A DNA stretch of 64,000 nucleotides from Lindgomyces ingoldianus. Lineage: Eukaryota; Ascomycota; Dothideomycetes; Pleosporales; Lindgomycetaceae. The notes under the pieces are model-generated. The model was not told the origin of the DNA. It saw only the letters and a list, made by a program, of their open reading frames with translations, and made no database searches. Shown here piece after piece: positions 1-10,526 of this stretch; position 1 is the stretch's first letter, and every line of letters starts with the position of its first letter. Position numbers and translations under genes: made by a program. The stretch is from NCBI RefSeq assembly GCF_010093535.1, contig NW_022985181.1, positions 505,701-569,700 of the forward strand. Reading direction: 5' to 3'.

Positions 1-120
1 ACACAATAGTCATATGCTGGCAAGACTTACCCCTTTATTGCACGTATATAGATCCCTAAGTACACTCTTTTAGCAATCAACTCAGTTCCTCATGCCTCTA
101 GTGCTCGCAATAGCTTCGCA
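1..120 (+). repeat. LTR fragment at window edge
   Basis: The first 120 bases match, with scattered differences, the right part of the solo LTR at 55636-55863. Shared stretches include a TATATAGA box, CAGTTCCTCATG and CTCTAGTG, followed by ATAGCTTC near the end. The left end lies outside the window, so it cannot be told whether this is a solo LTR or the end of a full element. Confidence 0.55.
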
Positions 121-1973
121 GACACTTTTGATAATCTCATCCGGGATGGTTCTGAGTTTTGGAAGATGATTGCCAAGTAACACAGAGGGATGCTCAAGCA
201 GTGGAGGAGAGCTCTTCTCTCCTGCTCGAAACTTTGAATGCCAAACCTAATCCCGTCTGCGGGAAGAACGAAACGAAAGATGGAAAGCTCATGAAAGAAG
301 GGAATCGCGGACAAGGCCAAGTATCATGGTTTGTCGACAAGGAATATGGTCAGTTTTCTAGCCACACCACTTTAGCCTGGCTCCAATGGTATTCTTTCCC
401 TCGCCCAAAACGGCGAACGCTATCGTACATCTTTGGCTCAGTTTCTGGTCGTCCGAGCGCTTCGGGTTGGCGCGGAACAACTGCATCTCCTCATACGTTG
501 TTCTTGCAGTCATATCAGCACCCCTTATATTCGCCTTTACTCCTTCAGTGTTGAACTTAAGAAGTATTTCAAGTCGAAGATCTCTTGATCTAGCGACAGA
601 AAGGTGTCCGTAGATGTTTCGCGATCCTCGACGTCTTAGACATATCATCACTCACCTGTCTTGACACGTATATTTTATCGACCACTAGTTTCCCGACGTA
701 CTTTATATATTTCTGTACTCCATAGTCCTCATTGCAAGTGTCATCGCGTTACTTATTATTACTTCCCGTACTTCGCAGTAGCTCTTACGCCTATTTTCTT
801 TTGTTCCTCTCTGCGACTTCTTATTCCTGAGTCAGCGCTCGCTCCCTCAAACGTCATGAAACAGCACTCTGAGGCAAAATGTTCTCTGGATTCTCCGAAT
901 CTATATCAGGGGTATCTGTGACCCAACCTTTGGTCTATAGACGAGGTTCATACAAGCCCTGAGAGAAGCCATCGAAAACATGAACTCTGCAGTTAACGCT
1001 GGCTTGCAACACGACTTGACCTCGTTTCTAGCGTGGTGCTACCAGTAGGTTTGCGAGTCAGTATTAAAACCGTGGCTACGGATGGGCAAGTTTGTAATGA
1101 AAAATGTGCAGATGCGAAACAGGCTAGTCCTACCTCTTCAGACTTGTCAACAAGCAAGTTTGTAGCGTTCTGAAGGTCGAACTTGACTTGATTAATTACC
1201 TACTTGGGCTAGTGACTTTTCTATATAGTGTTAGTACGTCTTAAACAGGAATAGTGCTTCTCTCTGACAATAATCTCTGTCCAGGGACTCCTCTTTCAGG
1301 TTTAACGCAGTCCCTGCGCCTATCTATATCGGGCATCGCTTCTTGCTCCATCAACTCGCTGCTTTTGATGTCTATAAAATGCTCGCTCTACCCTTGCCAG
1401 CATGCCTCATCTCCTTTCCTTAATTTTCTTAATCTAACCCCAGCTCCTTTGCTGCTAAGTCATCCACACCTTTCTACACCTCGCTTACCTACTCTTCTAC
1501 CTCATTTTTAATATAAGAGTCTACCCACTGGTACAGAAAATATAGGTTTTAAGTTAATAAAGTTATATTTCTTAGGGACCTAGCTTCTACTAGGGGCTCG
1601 TTATATGCATAATATCTAGGGCTGGGTAATCATTAATCTAGGCCGAGAAGTAAATCGTCCACGCCAGAAGTCATGTGCCCACGCCTGATTACCCCTTCCT
1701 GCCTCCTTTGTTCACCGCCAGTGAATAAACCTTCCCCGTGGTAGATGCTACTTTTCCACGTCAGGGATCGACTTACCAGGTCTGGAAGAGACGCACGTGA
1801 TCCGAGGGTAGCCATCTGAGGCTCAGCAAAGGGCTCTTGCACGTCACAGTTGCTCTGATTTTATTCGTACTTAAGAGGACTGTCAAGGAATTACAGATGA
1901 TAGAATTAAGCATGGCGCACAAAAAGAACGAGAAAGTGACCGTTTAGAGCACCTCATAATTCAGCCTTTACCT
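121..1973. other. Intergenic, no recognisable gene
   Basis: Base composition is ordinary with only mild AT-richness. Several ORFs of 60-130 codons occur on both strands, but they overlap one another, carry no motif I recognise and have no intron-extended partner. This stretch lies downstream of the NLR gene. Confidence 0.5.
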
Positions 1974-4900
1974 TCAGTTATTCCGATACCACCCACTTAA
2001 TCTTTGAGCAGATCTTGTACTGTTCTGCTCGCGAGCCCACCATAGCGGATCGTGCCCCAACGAGTCTCTAGAACGAGCATCGACATCGTTGCGACTTAGG
2101 AAGATGTCAACTGCCCAGTTAGTATACCAAGACGTAAACTTTGATAATGAGGGAAGAGCCTCCGCTGCCCAGGACAATGGTGTTCGTCCACTATTATCTT
2201 TCGAATCAGCCTCTGCGCCGTGTTCTAATAACATTTTAACCGCATGATTGTCCCCGTGGCGATTTGGTGCCGCTGCAGCCCATGATAAAGGCGTTCGACC
2301 ACTGTCATCCCTAGAATCTATGTCTGCGCCTGCTAAAAGTAGCGCTCCAACGGCCCGGTTACTATCAAGATCGCCTGGCGAAGACGCGGCCCATGACAAC
2401 GGTGTTCGACCGCCATGGTCCTTTAAGTCGAAGTCTACTTCGTAAGCTAATAAGAGATCAACTACTTTGTTTCGTCGAAACTCTACGGCTAGCGATAATG
2501 GAGTTCTACCATGTTCGTCTCTGATATTAGCCTGGACCTCTTTGCAATCGAGGAGGGCCTCAACTACTGCATCTCGCCCATTCCGTGCTGCCCATGATAG
2601 TGGTGTTCGTCCTAGGTCGTCCCGGAAATTTGGTCGCGCCCCATCAACGGCTAATAGTAGCTTAACTACCGCTTCATGGCCATTTTCCGATGCCAATAGC
2701 AGCGGCGTTCGACCTTGATTGTCAATTGTTTCCGAATTCGCGCCACGTTCGAGCATTAGTTGGACAACGGTGTCGCGTCCACGCTCCGAGGCTCTTGCCA
2801 ACGGTGTTCGGCCTTCACAATCTTTCGACTCAAGGTCCATGCCATCGCACTCCAAAAGCAGTCGAACTACTTCGTCCGCTCCTCTCACTGCTGCACAAGA
2901 TAGAATTGTTCGACCCTCAATATTCTGAGAGTTGGCATCGGCGAAGCCTTGTTCCAACAACAACTTGACGGCGCCTACCTCGGCAGCGTTTGCTGCCCAA
3001 AACAGAGGTGTTTCACCGTACTCGTTCTTGCAGTCCACGACCTCTTGAGCGAAGCGGCGATCTCTCTTATTTAGAGCAAGGGACAAAGCGTCTACTAACC
3101 CATGTTCAGAGAGAATGTGGAGAAGTGTAGATTTCCGCGGTGCAAAGTAATAAGCATTATCATCAAGTAGGTGGCATAAGTCAATCCACCGATCCATAAG
3201 ATCATTAGAGGGCCATGCAAAACACTCCAATAAATCTACTTGAGAGATACCGTATGAATAGGCTTGTTGCATATGATAAATCCAGTTTCGGACAGTGTAA
3301 GTAGCGAAAAGTCGGTAAGTCTCCCGGCCCCAGACTCCTTGAATTTGGTGGCTCGCGTTATCGGAGCTTTCTGAGATAGAATGATCCATGGATACATAGC
3401 AGAGGCATATTCGAGAAAGTGTATGGTTGGCCCGGCCAAAAGCTATCTCACGACTCTGCCATTGACTGCCCAGCAGTATTTGCAGACCGTCTTGGAAGAG
3501 GAAGTCAATAACTGACTGGTGGTTGAACTGCACTCTTTGGCCAGTACGTTTCCCGCGAGAGTCCACATCCTCTCTAATTTCGGCTAAGCCACGGGATATG
3601 GTTGTTAGTCTTCTTCCAAAGTCATCGTTGTTATCAATAAACAGTCCTTGCTCTCGATACCCTTCGAGCGTTTTGTACGGTAAATTCGGATCAATGGCTG
3701 TTGCGATTCGAAGCTCGTCGACAGACAGATTATATCTAGCGAAGAGCATCCACTCGAATACTCGGATGACTGTGGGCAGTTCATCTTCGGGTATTGCCCC
3801 CAAAAGCTCTCGATATAACTTGTTCAGATCCGGAGGGATGTCCTCAATTGCTTGCCGAATTTGATGCGGCAAACTACCCTGTCGGCGTTTTCTTTGTACG
3901 AGTTCAACTACAAGACGGGTCCATTGGAAACTGCCGGTTGCTTTCCCTATAATAATATTTCGTACCGTTGCCATGCTATGATCCTGTCCGAACGACGTTG
4001 TAATAAATGTACGAATATCATTGTCGTTCTCGTTCTCGATAACAATTGTTGCATGGTCTTCAACGTCAATGACAGGATAATGCCGGCAACTGAAGCATAT
4101 CGCGATTTTAGTCTCTTGTGTTGATTGTTCAAGAATGTGCTGAAACTCGTCTACCATGTTTTGAGCGGTGACCTCACCACCTTCGTCGAGGGCATCAACG
4201 AATATGCGGACTGAGACTTTGAACTTCTCCGAGAGCATTTCAAGCGTAGAGATTAAATGCTTTTGATACTCCCTTATATGCCAGTTCCACGCTTGACCCG
4301 GCTTCCCGCGATTGAAAACGTGTTGATCAAAGTTTCGTAGCATGGAGTCTGCCGCGAAAGGCGCTCGCGACAGTATTTGATGGAGTATTGAGCGATAGAA
4401 TCCCTCAGATGACTTTTGAAGCTCGTTTCCTCGGCCATGGAAAAAAAAAGAGAGAACGATCGTTCTTGCATTTGGCGCAGCACTCTCTCCAATCGACGTC
4501 TCAAGAGCATATTTCATCAAGGTTGATTTACCAGCACCTGGTTTTCCCCGGATCCAAAGCAGCCGTCGCTTTTGTTCTCTCCACTCTATGAATTTTGGGT
4601 GTTTGAGCAACCAAGTACAGGTGTCAATTGCGGCTGGGTCTATATCATGATGACGATTTGACATCTCGGCAAATTGCAGATACCGTAAGCAATCTTATGG
4701 TGTTAGCACATAATCGTCTTTTATCGATTGTTACGCACCGCCTATTGTTTCGGGCCTTATACGGTGTGTATTAAGCTCTCGGGTACGTTAGAATAAGTTC
4801 GATAATATGATGTTCATGGATTTATAACAAACCGAGAAGTTCCTTGATTTCACTGCGAATACGGCGATAGTTTCGGTCTAGGACATTTGGAAATTGACAC

Positions 4901-6109
4901 ATCGTGCGGTGGTCACAGCCATCCATCATAATAATTCTTTCCCCAGGAAGATTCAGGAGTGCAGATTGTCGACACACTATCTGCATAAGAGTAAGTATAG
5001 TTGGCAATCTAGAACGTTGAAACCATACCTCGGAGGAGAGTGGCGGAGTCGCACGCTGTTCCACGCAAGAGACGATTTGTATCTCCCCGATCTGATTCAC
5101 AAATTCTGTAGCCATCAATTCTAGGGGTTTTGAGTCTTTGGCTAAGTCCTCAAGTAGATCTTTCCGAGTTTTACCGGTCCAGCTAGAACCGAAGTATAGA
5201 CCAAAATCGACCAAGTTTGCCAATAGCTGTGGCCATTTTACGGCCTCTGATCCCTGATGGGGCGTGCCCATAAAAATTATGCCCTTAACCGATTGTCTCA
5301 TGAAGGGATATTCACCCTCGGACGACAGCCTAGCGATAATGAAAGCCTATTCGGAGGGGCTTGTTAGGAATGGAGAGCATTGAAAGCCGACGACGATACC
5401 TTACCTTCTTAAGAACAATTCCTCCCATACTGTGACAAACGAAGATCAACGGTCTTTCCTCCTATATGAAAGCTTTATTAGAATGGGTGCAGTCAAAGGA
5501 CTAGAACTAAGCCAATACTGTGAATGGGCAGCAATGAAGATGAGATGCCATGCTGAGGCGCAGAAGAGTATAGGGCATAAGAAACCGACCAACCTTTCCT
5601 CTTTCCATCCACATTATCCTTAAATCGTTAAGCAAGGATCGCGCAAAGCTTTCTACCGTCCCCTTCGCTCTCGTTGGCCAAACCCGGGCATCGTATCCAA
5701 ATGAGAAAACTCTCACGTTCTCGATATCTTTAGGCAGAAAGTCACTTAGCCACAAGGCACCATTTGAGGCCGTCCAGGTTCTATAGGCATCGCCACCTAT
5801 TCCATGAATAGCGACAATGTCCGCCCAGCCTCTTTCTGAGGCCGGACCCGAGCATTCATCTTGGCCAGTCAGCTCGATAAGGCCAATGGCTTTTCGAGGC
5901 ATCGGTGACGATTCTGCATTCCGAGAAGAGTTGGAAGAATGGGGGACAAAAGCACTCGGCTCGGAAGTAACAGTAGGAGTAGGCAGAGAACTCGGCTCAC
6001 TGGATCCAGCCTGATGACTTGGAGAGGCAGGTATGGCTTCCGAAGGCCTTCTCAGATTCTTGAAAAATCCGGAAAATGATTTCTTTTCTTTGTTCTTGTC
6101 CCTCGCCAT
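1974..6109 (-). CDS. Fungal NLR: alpha/beta-hydrolase - NACHT - ankyrin repeats
   Basis: Four exons can be joined: 6109-5594, 5461-5405, 5346-4833 and 4693-1974. The introns start with GT, end in AG and keep the frame, giving 1268 residues. Start: ATG at 6109, before a Lys/Ser-rich leader; an upstream in-frame Met exists but reads into unconvincing sequence. Residues about 95-350 form a DUF676/SesB-like alpha/beta hydrolase with an IHGIGG oxyanion motif (101-106), nucleophile elbow HSMGG (Ser183) and a late GCDH histidine. NACHT follows, with Walker A GKPGAGKST (412-420) and Walker B VDALDE (528-533). From about 940 to the C-terminus lie nine or ten ankyrin repeats, many carrying an almost identical GRTPLSWAA core. 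Fungal proteins of this design act as STAND sensors in non-self recognition and cell death, with the hydrolase as effector and the repeats as recognition surface. Exon 1's donor (GTTGGT) is weak, so that junction is least certain. The frame looks intact and is not RIPed. Confidence 0.88.
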
Positions 6110-6424
6110 GGTACCAGCGGATGCCCACCGACCGGCTTCGCCTGTGTTGCTCAGTAACAAAGATGCCTGAGGCTTCAAGTAAGGTGGGCTTGTTCCGCGC
6201 ACCTATGGGCCTGGAGAGTGGCTCTGCGTTTCTTCAGCAAATGGATCACAAGGATATTGATGCTCATTCAATGATGGACAATGTTCAGTGGAATGTGTCG
6301 CGAGGCATACATGCTGGCCGACGGCTGGGCTGAGAAGCAGCTGAAACACAGCCCGACGCTAGTCCCTTTATGGAACCAGGATAGCCGCATACGCGCAGGC
6401 AGCTGCTCTCTGATCTCAAGCCGA
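6110..6424. other. Upstream region of the NLR gene
   Basis: About 315 bp of normal-GC sequence between the NLR start and the RIPed transposon block. It should hold the NLR promoter. No clear TATA element or other recognisable site was seen. Confidence 0.4.
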
Positions 6425-6587
6425 AAACATTAATAATAAACCTTATTAGTAGGTTTATTAAGTGTTATTAAAGCTTAAAGTAAAGTTTAGGCATAAGTAC
6501 AACTATAAAAGAGCTTTTTATAAGAATTCTAAAGTAAATTTAAGCTAGTTTAGCCTTATAGAGAAGATTAAAGCTAAGTATATAAGG

Positions 6588-6711
6588 ACGGAGCTCTGTA
6601 CCACTGCGCTAATACAACTAAAAAGGTGCGAATAATCAACCAACAGTTAATTGTTGCGTACAGAATAGTATATATACCCGTCGCACGTAAGCGCCTCGGC
6701 CTTACAAAGTA
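6588..6711. other. GC-rich ~120-bp insert of unknown origin
   Basis: This segment interrupts the type-2 remnant and is not RIPed. On the minus strand it contains TAGCGCAGTGG, a perfect match to a pol III A box, but no tRNA body or clear B box follows. Its two ends show a loose inverted similarity (TAAGG-CGGAGC against TAAGGCCGAGGCGC). It could be a small MITE or a fragment of a tRNA-derived element. Confidence 0.25.
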
Positions 6712-7843
6712 ACGTACCTAACGGGTTGGCCGGCCACACGGGTTGGCCGGCCACTTTTGCCAAGCCCCCACTAAAACCACCCTATTCTCTCGCAAAACAG
6801 CCCACTTTAGCCCTGTATAAAGTAATACAACATAAGATATTATTTAGAGTCTACTTCTACTACTTGCTTACACATACGCAAGTTATGCCTAGTCTAATTG
6901 CACTGCCTGCATTACCTTTAACTTAGCTTACCTCCTTTAGCGCGCACCTGCGTCTTTAGCTTCTTCCTATTACTACACACTCTAAACTCCTTTAAAGTAG
7001 TTAGATAAGCCCTATTCTTAACTATTAAAGTCTCTTCTGCCTAAATTTACTTCCTTTTATATAATCTATGTTACGTAGCAGCCTTATTTGCTGCTTAAAG
7101 CTCTGTAATCTTATAGCCTACTCTATTACGTTAATGCCCTAGATAACTATTGTCTACTTCTTATTACTTTACTATATTGCTTTTAGCTGTCCTTATCTCT
7201 TTAAAGCTATAACAACTGCTCTAGTTAATATCTAGCTTATTATAAAGCTTAACTTATTAAAGTTATACTTATCTTTATTCTAGATACTGTACTTAGCTTT
7301 TATGTTAGCTACTAGGCAAAACTAGCCCTAGATAACCTCTAGATTTTTATAGAGCGCTCTTTTATAATTATACTTATAATTAAACTTTATTATAAACTTA
7401 GGGCAGTGCTTAACCTACATACTAGTCTAGTTTAAGCTAACCTGGCCTAGATTGCGCTCTGTAGGCAAGGAATTAGCTATATTAGCTACAGCTGCAAGCC
7501 TAGGGGGAAATCTGTGTGTAATAAGCTTAAGTATGTACTTAATAACTACCTTTTTTTTAAGCTTAGTTAGATTCCTTAATTTAGGCCAGCATTCTGCTTG
7601 TAAAGGCTGTCTAGCGCGTTAATTGCTTAGTGTTGTGTGAGAGACATTATAGATAGCTGCAGCGCGTTGTAAGAAGAGTTTTAAGTCTTGTTTAAGAGCC
7701 TAAAGAGCAAGCTATATCTAACGTTCTTTAGAAGATTTAATCTAGTGTTGTTGTTAAGGCATTATGTAGATAGGTAGAGTTTGGTGGGGGCTTGGCAAAA
7801 GTGGCCGGCCAACCTGTGTGGCCGGCCAACCCGTTAGGTACGT
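6712..7843 (-). mobile_element. Fot1/Pot2-like Tc1/mariner deletion derivative (type 1)
   Basis: The element is 1132 bp, flanked by TA on both sides, with long inverted repeats beginning ACGTACCTAACGGGTTGG and containing two copies of a GGCCGGCC unit. On the minus strand the interior still reads as a pogo/Fot1-type transposase once TAG/TAA stops are read as glutamine. An N-terminal helix-turn-helix follows ATGCC near 7760, and a stretch corresponding to the YNFDETGF catalytic region lies further in. The middle of the transposase is missing compared with the ~1.85-kb full copies (for example 57575-59775). The join is in the same place as in the copy at 42459-43573, so this is a propagated non-autonomous form. 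Confidence 0.85.
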
Positions 7844-8333
7844 TATAGCATTTAAAATAATAACATATATAACTTTAATAAAATAGGCTTTATAATAAGC
7901 TAAATATTTACTAATTATACTAACACTTAAAATTTTACTTTAAGCTTTAAATAACACTTAATAAATATACTAAGCTAGTTTATGCTAATATAGCCTAGAC
8001 TATAGCAAAGAGTTAGCTATATTAGCTATAGCTGCTCGCTAAAAAGAAAATTCTTATATATTTAGCTTTAGTATATAGTTAATAATTACTTACTTTTTAT
8101 TATTATTTAGCCTTTATAAGTTAGCTATAGAATTAGCTTATAAAAGTTATTTAGTGTGTTAGTTATTTATTATCTTTTAATAGACTTTATACATAGCTAT
8201 AGTATATTACTTAAAGAGTGTTATGTCTTATTTAAAAGCCTAAAGTATAAGCTATATTTAATGTTCTTTTAACATAGTTAAGTAGTGTTATTAGAAATGC
8301 ATTAGTATAAAAAAAGTAGTTTAGTGTAGCCTT

Positions 8334-8639
8334 TGTAACAATTCTCATGAATTGTTCCATCTCGGGTCGCCCGGAACCTATCCGAAGGGTCCCCGTATCG
8401 GCTCCGACCCTGACTCGACCTGGCCCCGACTCTGCCCTGCCCCCTGCTGTACCTCTATTCCTTCATGTATTTAGTTGCACCTTGCCCCTGTAGCTAGCTT
8501 AGTAGTTTTCTAATATCCTTTATACAAGGCCTATAGGTGTTAATAGAAATTCCTAGGTTCTAAGTCCCCACGCACTTCTATATGCCTCTAAGTGGATTCC
8601 TACTGCATTTAGATCTATTGTCTTGCCTGTGCTGTGACA
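8334..8639 (+). repeat. Left LTR of the 8334-9782 element
   Basis: 306 bp, starting TGTAACA and ending TGACA. The first half keeps its GC-rich content, including the run GACCTGGCCCCGAC. Confidence 0.85.
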
Positions 8640-9476
8640 TTATATTAGAAAACTTACTTTTACTAGTAATAGCCTTATTATAATATTACACTAATTATTT
8701 ATTTAACTATGTTTAAGCCTAAAACATGTCTAATTAAGTTTAGGTTATAATACTTACACACTGTTATATTAAACTATTTAGTTTATAAATAGGATTCTAG
8801 AGACTTTTTATTAACTAAAGCCTTTAAGTTTAGAACTTTTTATCCTCTATAATTAGAATTACTTTTAGAAAAGTTGTAAAAAATGCGCTAAAGTAGAAAC
8901 TTAAAGACTACTAATAACTTATTACGATTAGAGATAACTACTAATGCCTAACTTTTAACTACTAGCCTTTAACTACTAACTACTACTTTATTAATAGCTA
9001 AACCTGCGTCTGTAGAACCTAAAGCTAGACCTACCTAATTTAGAGTTAATCTTTAGCAGCTAATCTAGCTAAGACTGCTAGTTAACCTCTACTAACTACT
9101 AAATTACTACTAATAATGCTTTAAAATACCTCTGCTACTCTAATAGCAAAAGACTTTTAAGGCACTTTTAATAATGCTTAAATGTTACTACACTAAACAC
9201 ACGCCTAAGATTAATAACTGCATAGATAGTAAAGAATAAAGAGTAAGTCTTAATTATTAACAGGCTAGATATCTATATAAATTACTATTAGAGCAGGCGC
9301 GCACGCATAGCGTTTAGTTTAGAGGATACTGCTAGCAGTGTAAAGGAATATTTTAGAGTAAGAACACCTAGCTAAATTAGACTAGTTTTAGTTTAAGAAG
9401 GCAGAGAACATAACAGTAGTACTTTATACTATAATTACTACTAATAAAGACTATTAGTTTATAGAGGGGGGGGTAG

Positions 9477-9782
9477 TGTAACAATTCTTATAAATTATTC
9501 TATCTTAGATTGCCTAGAACCTATCTAAAGGGTCCCTGTATTAGCTCTAACCCTAACTTAACCTAGCTCTAACTCTGCTCTACCCTCTGCTGTACCCCTA
9601 TTCCTTTATGTATTTAGTTGCACCTTGCTCCTGTAGCTAGCTTAGTAGTTTTCTAATATCCTTTGTACAAGGTCTATAGGTGTTAATGGAAATTCCCAGG
9701 TTCTAAGTCCCCACGCCCTCCCATATGCCTCTGAGTGGATTCCCACCGCATTCGGACCCATTGTCTTGCCTGTGCCGTTACA
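9477..9782 (+). repeat. Right LTR of the 8334-9782 element
   Basis: 306 bp, starting TGTAACA and ending GTTACA. It is RIPed in its first half and nearly unmutated in its last 100 bp, the reverse of the left LTR. Confidence 0.85.
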
Positions 9783-9837
9783 GCCTTAGTAAAAGTAAGT
9801 AACTTAGGAGTGTAAGCAACTCGCCTGTAGTTTACGT

Positions 9838-10114
9838 TAATAGTATTATATATAAGTGTAAACTACTGTTATATAACTATAAGATTCTTACATAAAGCTT
9901 TTATATAGTTATAATTATAACAAAAAACATAATTTAAGCTTTATAGTGCGATTAATAAAGTTTATAGTTTATTTTACACTAACATATTCTAACTTAGCTT
10001 AAACATAATAGCTTTATAGTTTATTAGCTATATCTTTAATAACTTAAAGTAAAAAGGAAAATCTTTATTAGCAAAGCTAACTTTACTTATATATTTAGTT
10101 TCTAAGAACGCTAG
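9838..10114. other. AT-rich remnant, unassigned
   Basis: Strongly AT-rich sequence of RIP character between two repeats. No terminus or coding remnant could be assigned. Confidence 0.4.
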
Positions 10115-10414
10115 TGTAACGCTTCGCATGAATTGTCCATCTCGGGTTGCCCGGAACCTATGTCCGAAGGTTCCTCGTATCGGCCCCGACCCTAACCTGG
10201 CTCCGACCCTGCCCTGTCCCCTGCTGTACCTCTATTCCCCTAAGTATTTAGTTCTACCTCCTCTGTAGCTATCTTATTAGTTTTCTAATATCCTTTGTAC
10301 AAGGCCTATAGGTGTTAATAGAATTCCCAGGTTTCTAAGTCCCCACGCACTCCTATATGCCTCTAAGTGGGTTCACACCGCATTTAGATCTATTGGCTTG
10401 CCTGCGCCGTTACA
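10115..10414 (+). repeat. Solo LTR, same family as 8334-9782
   Basis: 300 bp from TGTAACG to GTTACA, closely similar to the LTRs at 8334 and 9477. No internal domain or second LTR is attached. The 5-bp flanks (GCTAG and TAATC) do not match, so the target duplication has been lost, or the solo LTR arose by recombination between different copies. Confidence 0.75.
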
Positions 10415-10526
10415 TAATCTATCTTACACCCCTTTTAACAACAAGCATCTTTCTAGCTTGACTGGAGAGGACTGTACACCCGCCCCGAACTAGTCAACAG
10501 AGGTAACGTCGACATAAACCCACTCC

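Larger units (their letters stand above)
8334..9782 (+). mobile_element. Short non-autonomous LTR retrotransposon (TRIM/LARD-like)
   Basis: Two 306-bp direct repeats (8334-8639 and 9477-9782) run from TGTAACA to TGACA/TTACA. They enclose about 840 bp of AT-rich sequence with no intact ORF. A polypurine tract (AGAGGGGGGGGTAG) lies immediately before the right LTR, which sets the plus orientation. The element is flanked by a perfect 5-bp duplication, GCCTT. The left and right LTRs differ mainly by C/T and G/A changes. Solo LTRs of the same family lie at 10115-10414 and 29598-29886. Confidence 0.87.
6425..9837 (-). mobile_element. Remnant of foldback-type Fot-like element (type 2), interrupted
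   Basis: The right terminus (GTAAGCAACTCGCCTG..ACGT then TA, ending at 9837) matches the termini of the type-2 elements at 29296-31455 and 45076-46174. Reading leftward, the sequence runs from the transposase 5' end, then switches orientation at about 7916 at the same join seen in the foldback copy 45076-46174. It continues, after insertions, at 6425-6588. The left terminus is missing. Three insertions sit in it: the 124-bp segment at 6588-6711, a type-1 deletion derivative (6712-7843) and a short LTR element (8334-9782). All coding sequence is destroyed by C-to-T type stops. Confidence 0.5.

Noticed and set aside
6588..6640. A tRNA gene on the minus strand (A-box match TAGCGCAGTGG)
   Set aside because: The D-stem does not pair properly and no anticodon arm, B box or acceptor partner follows.
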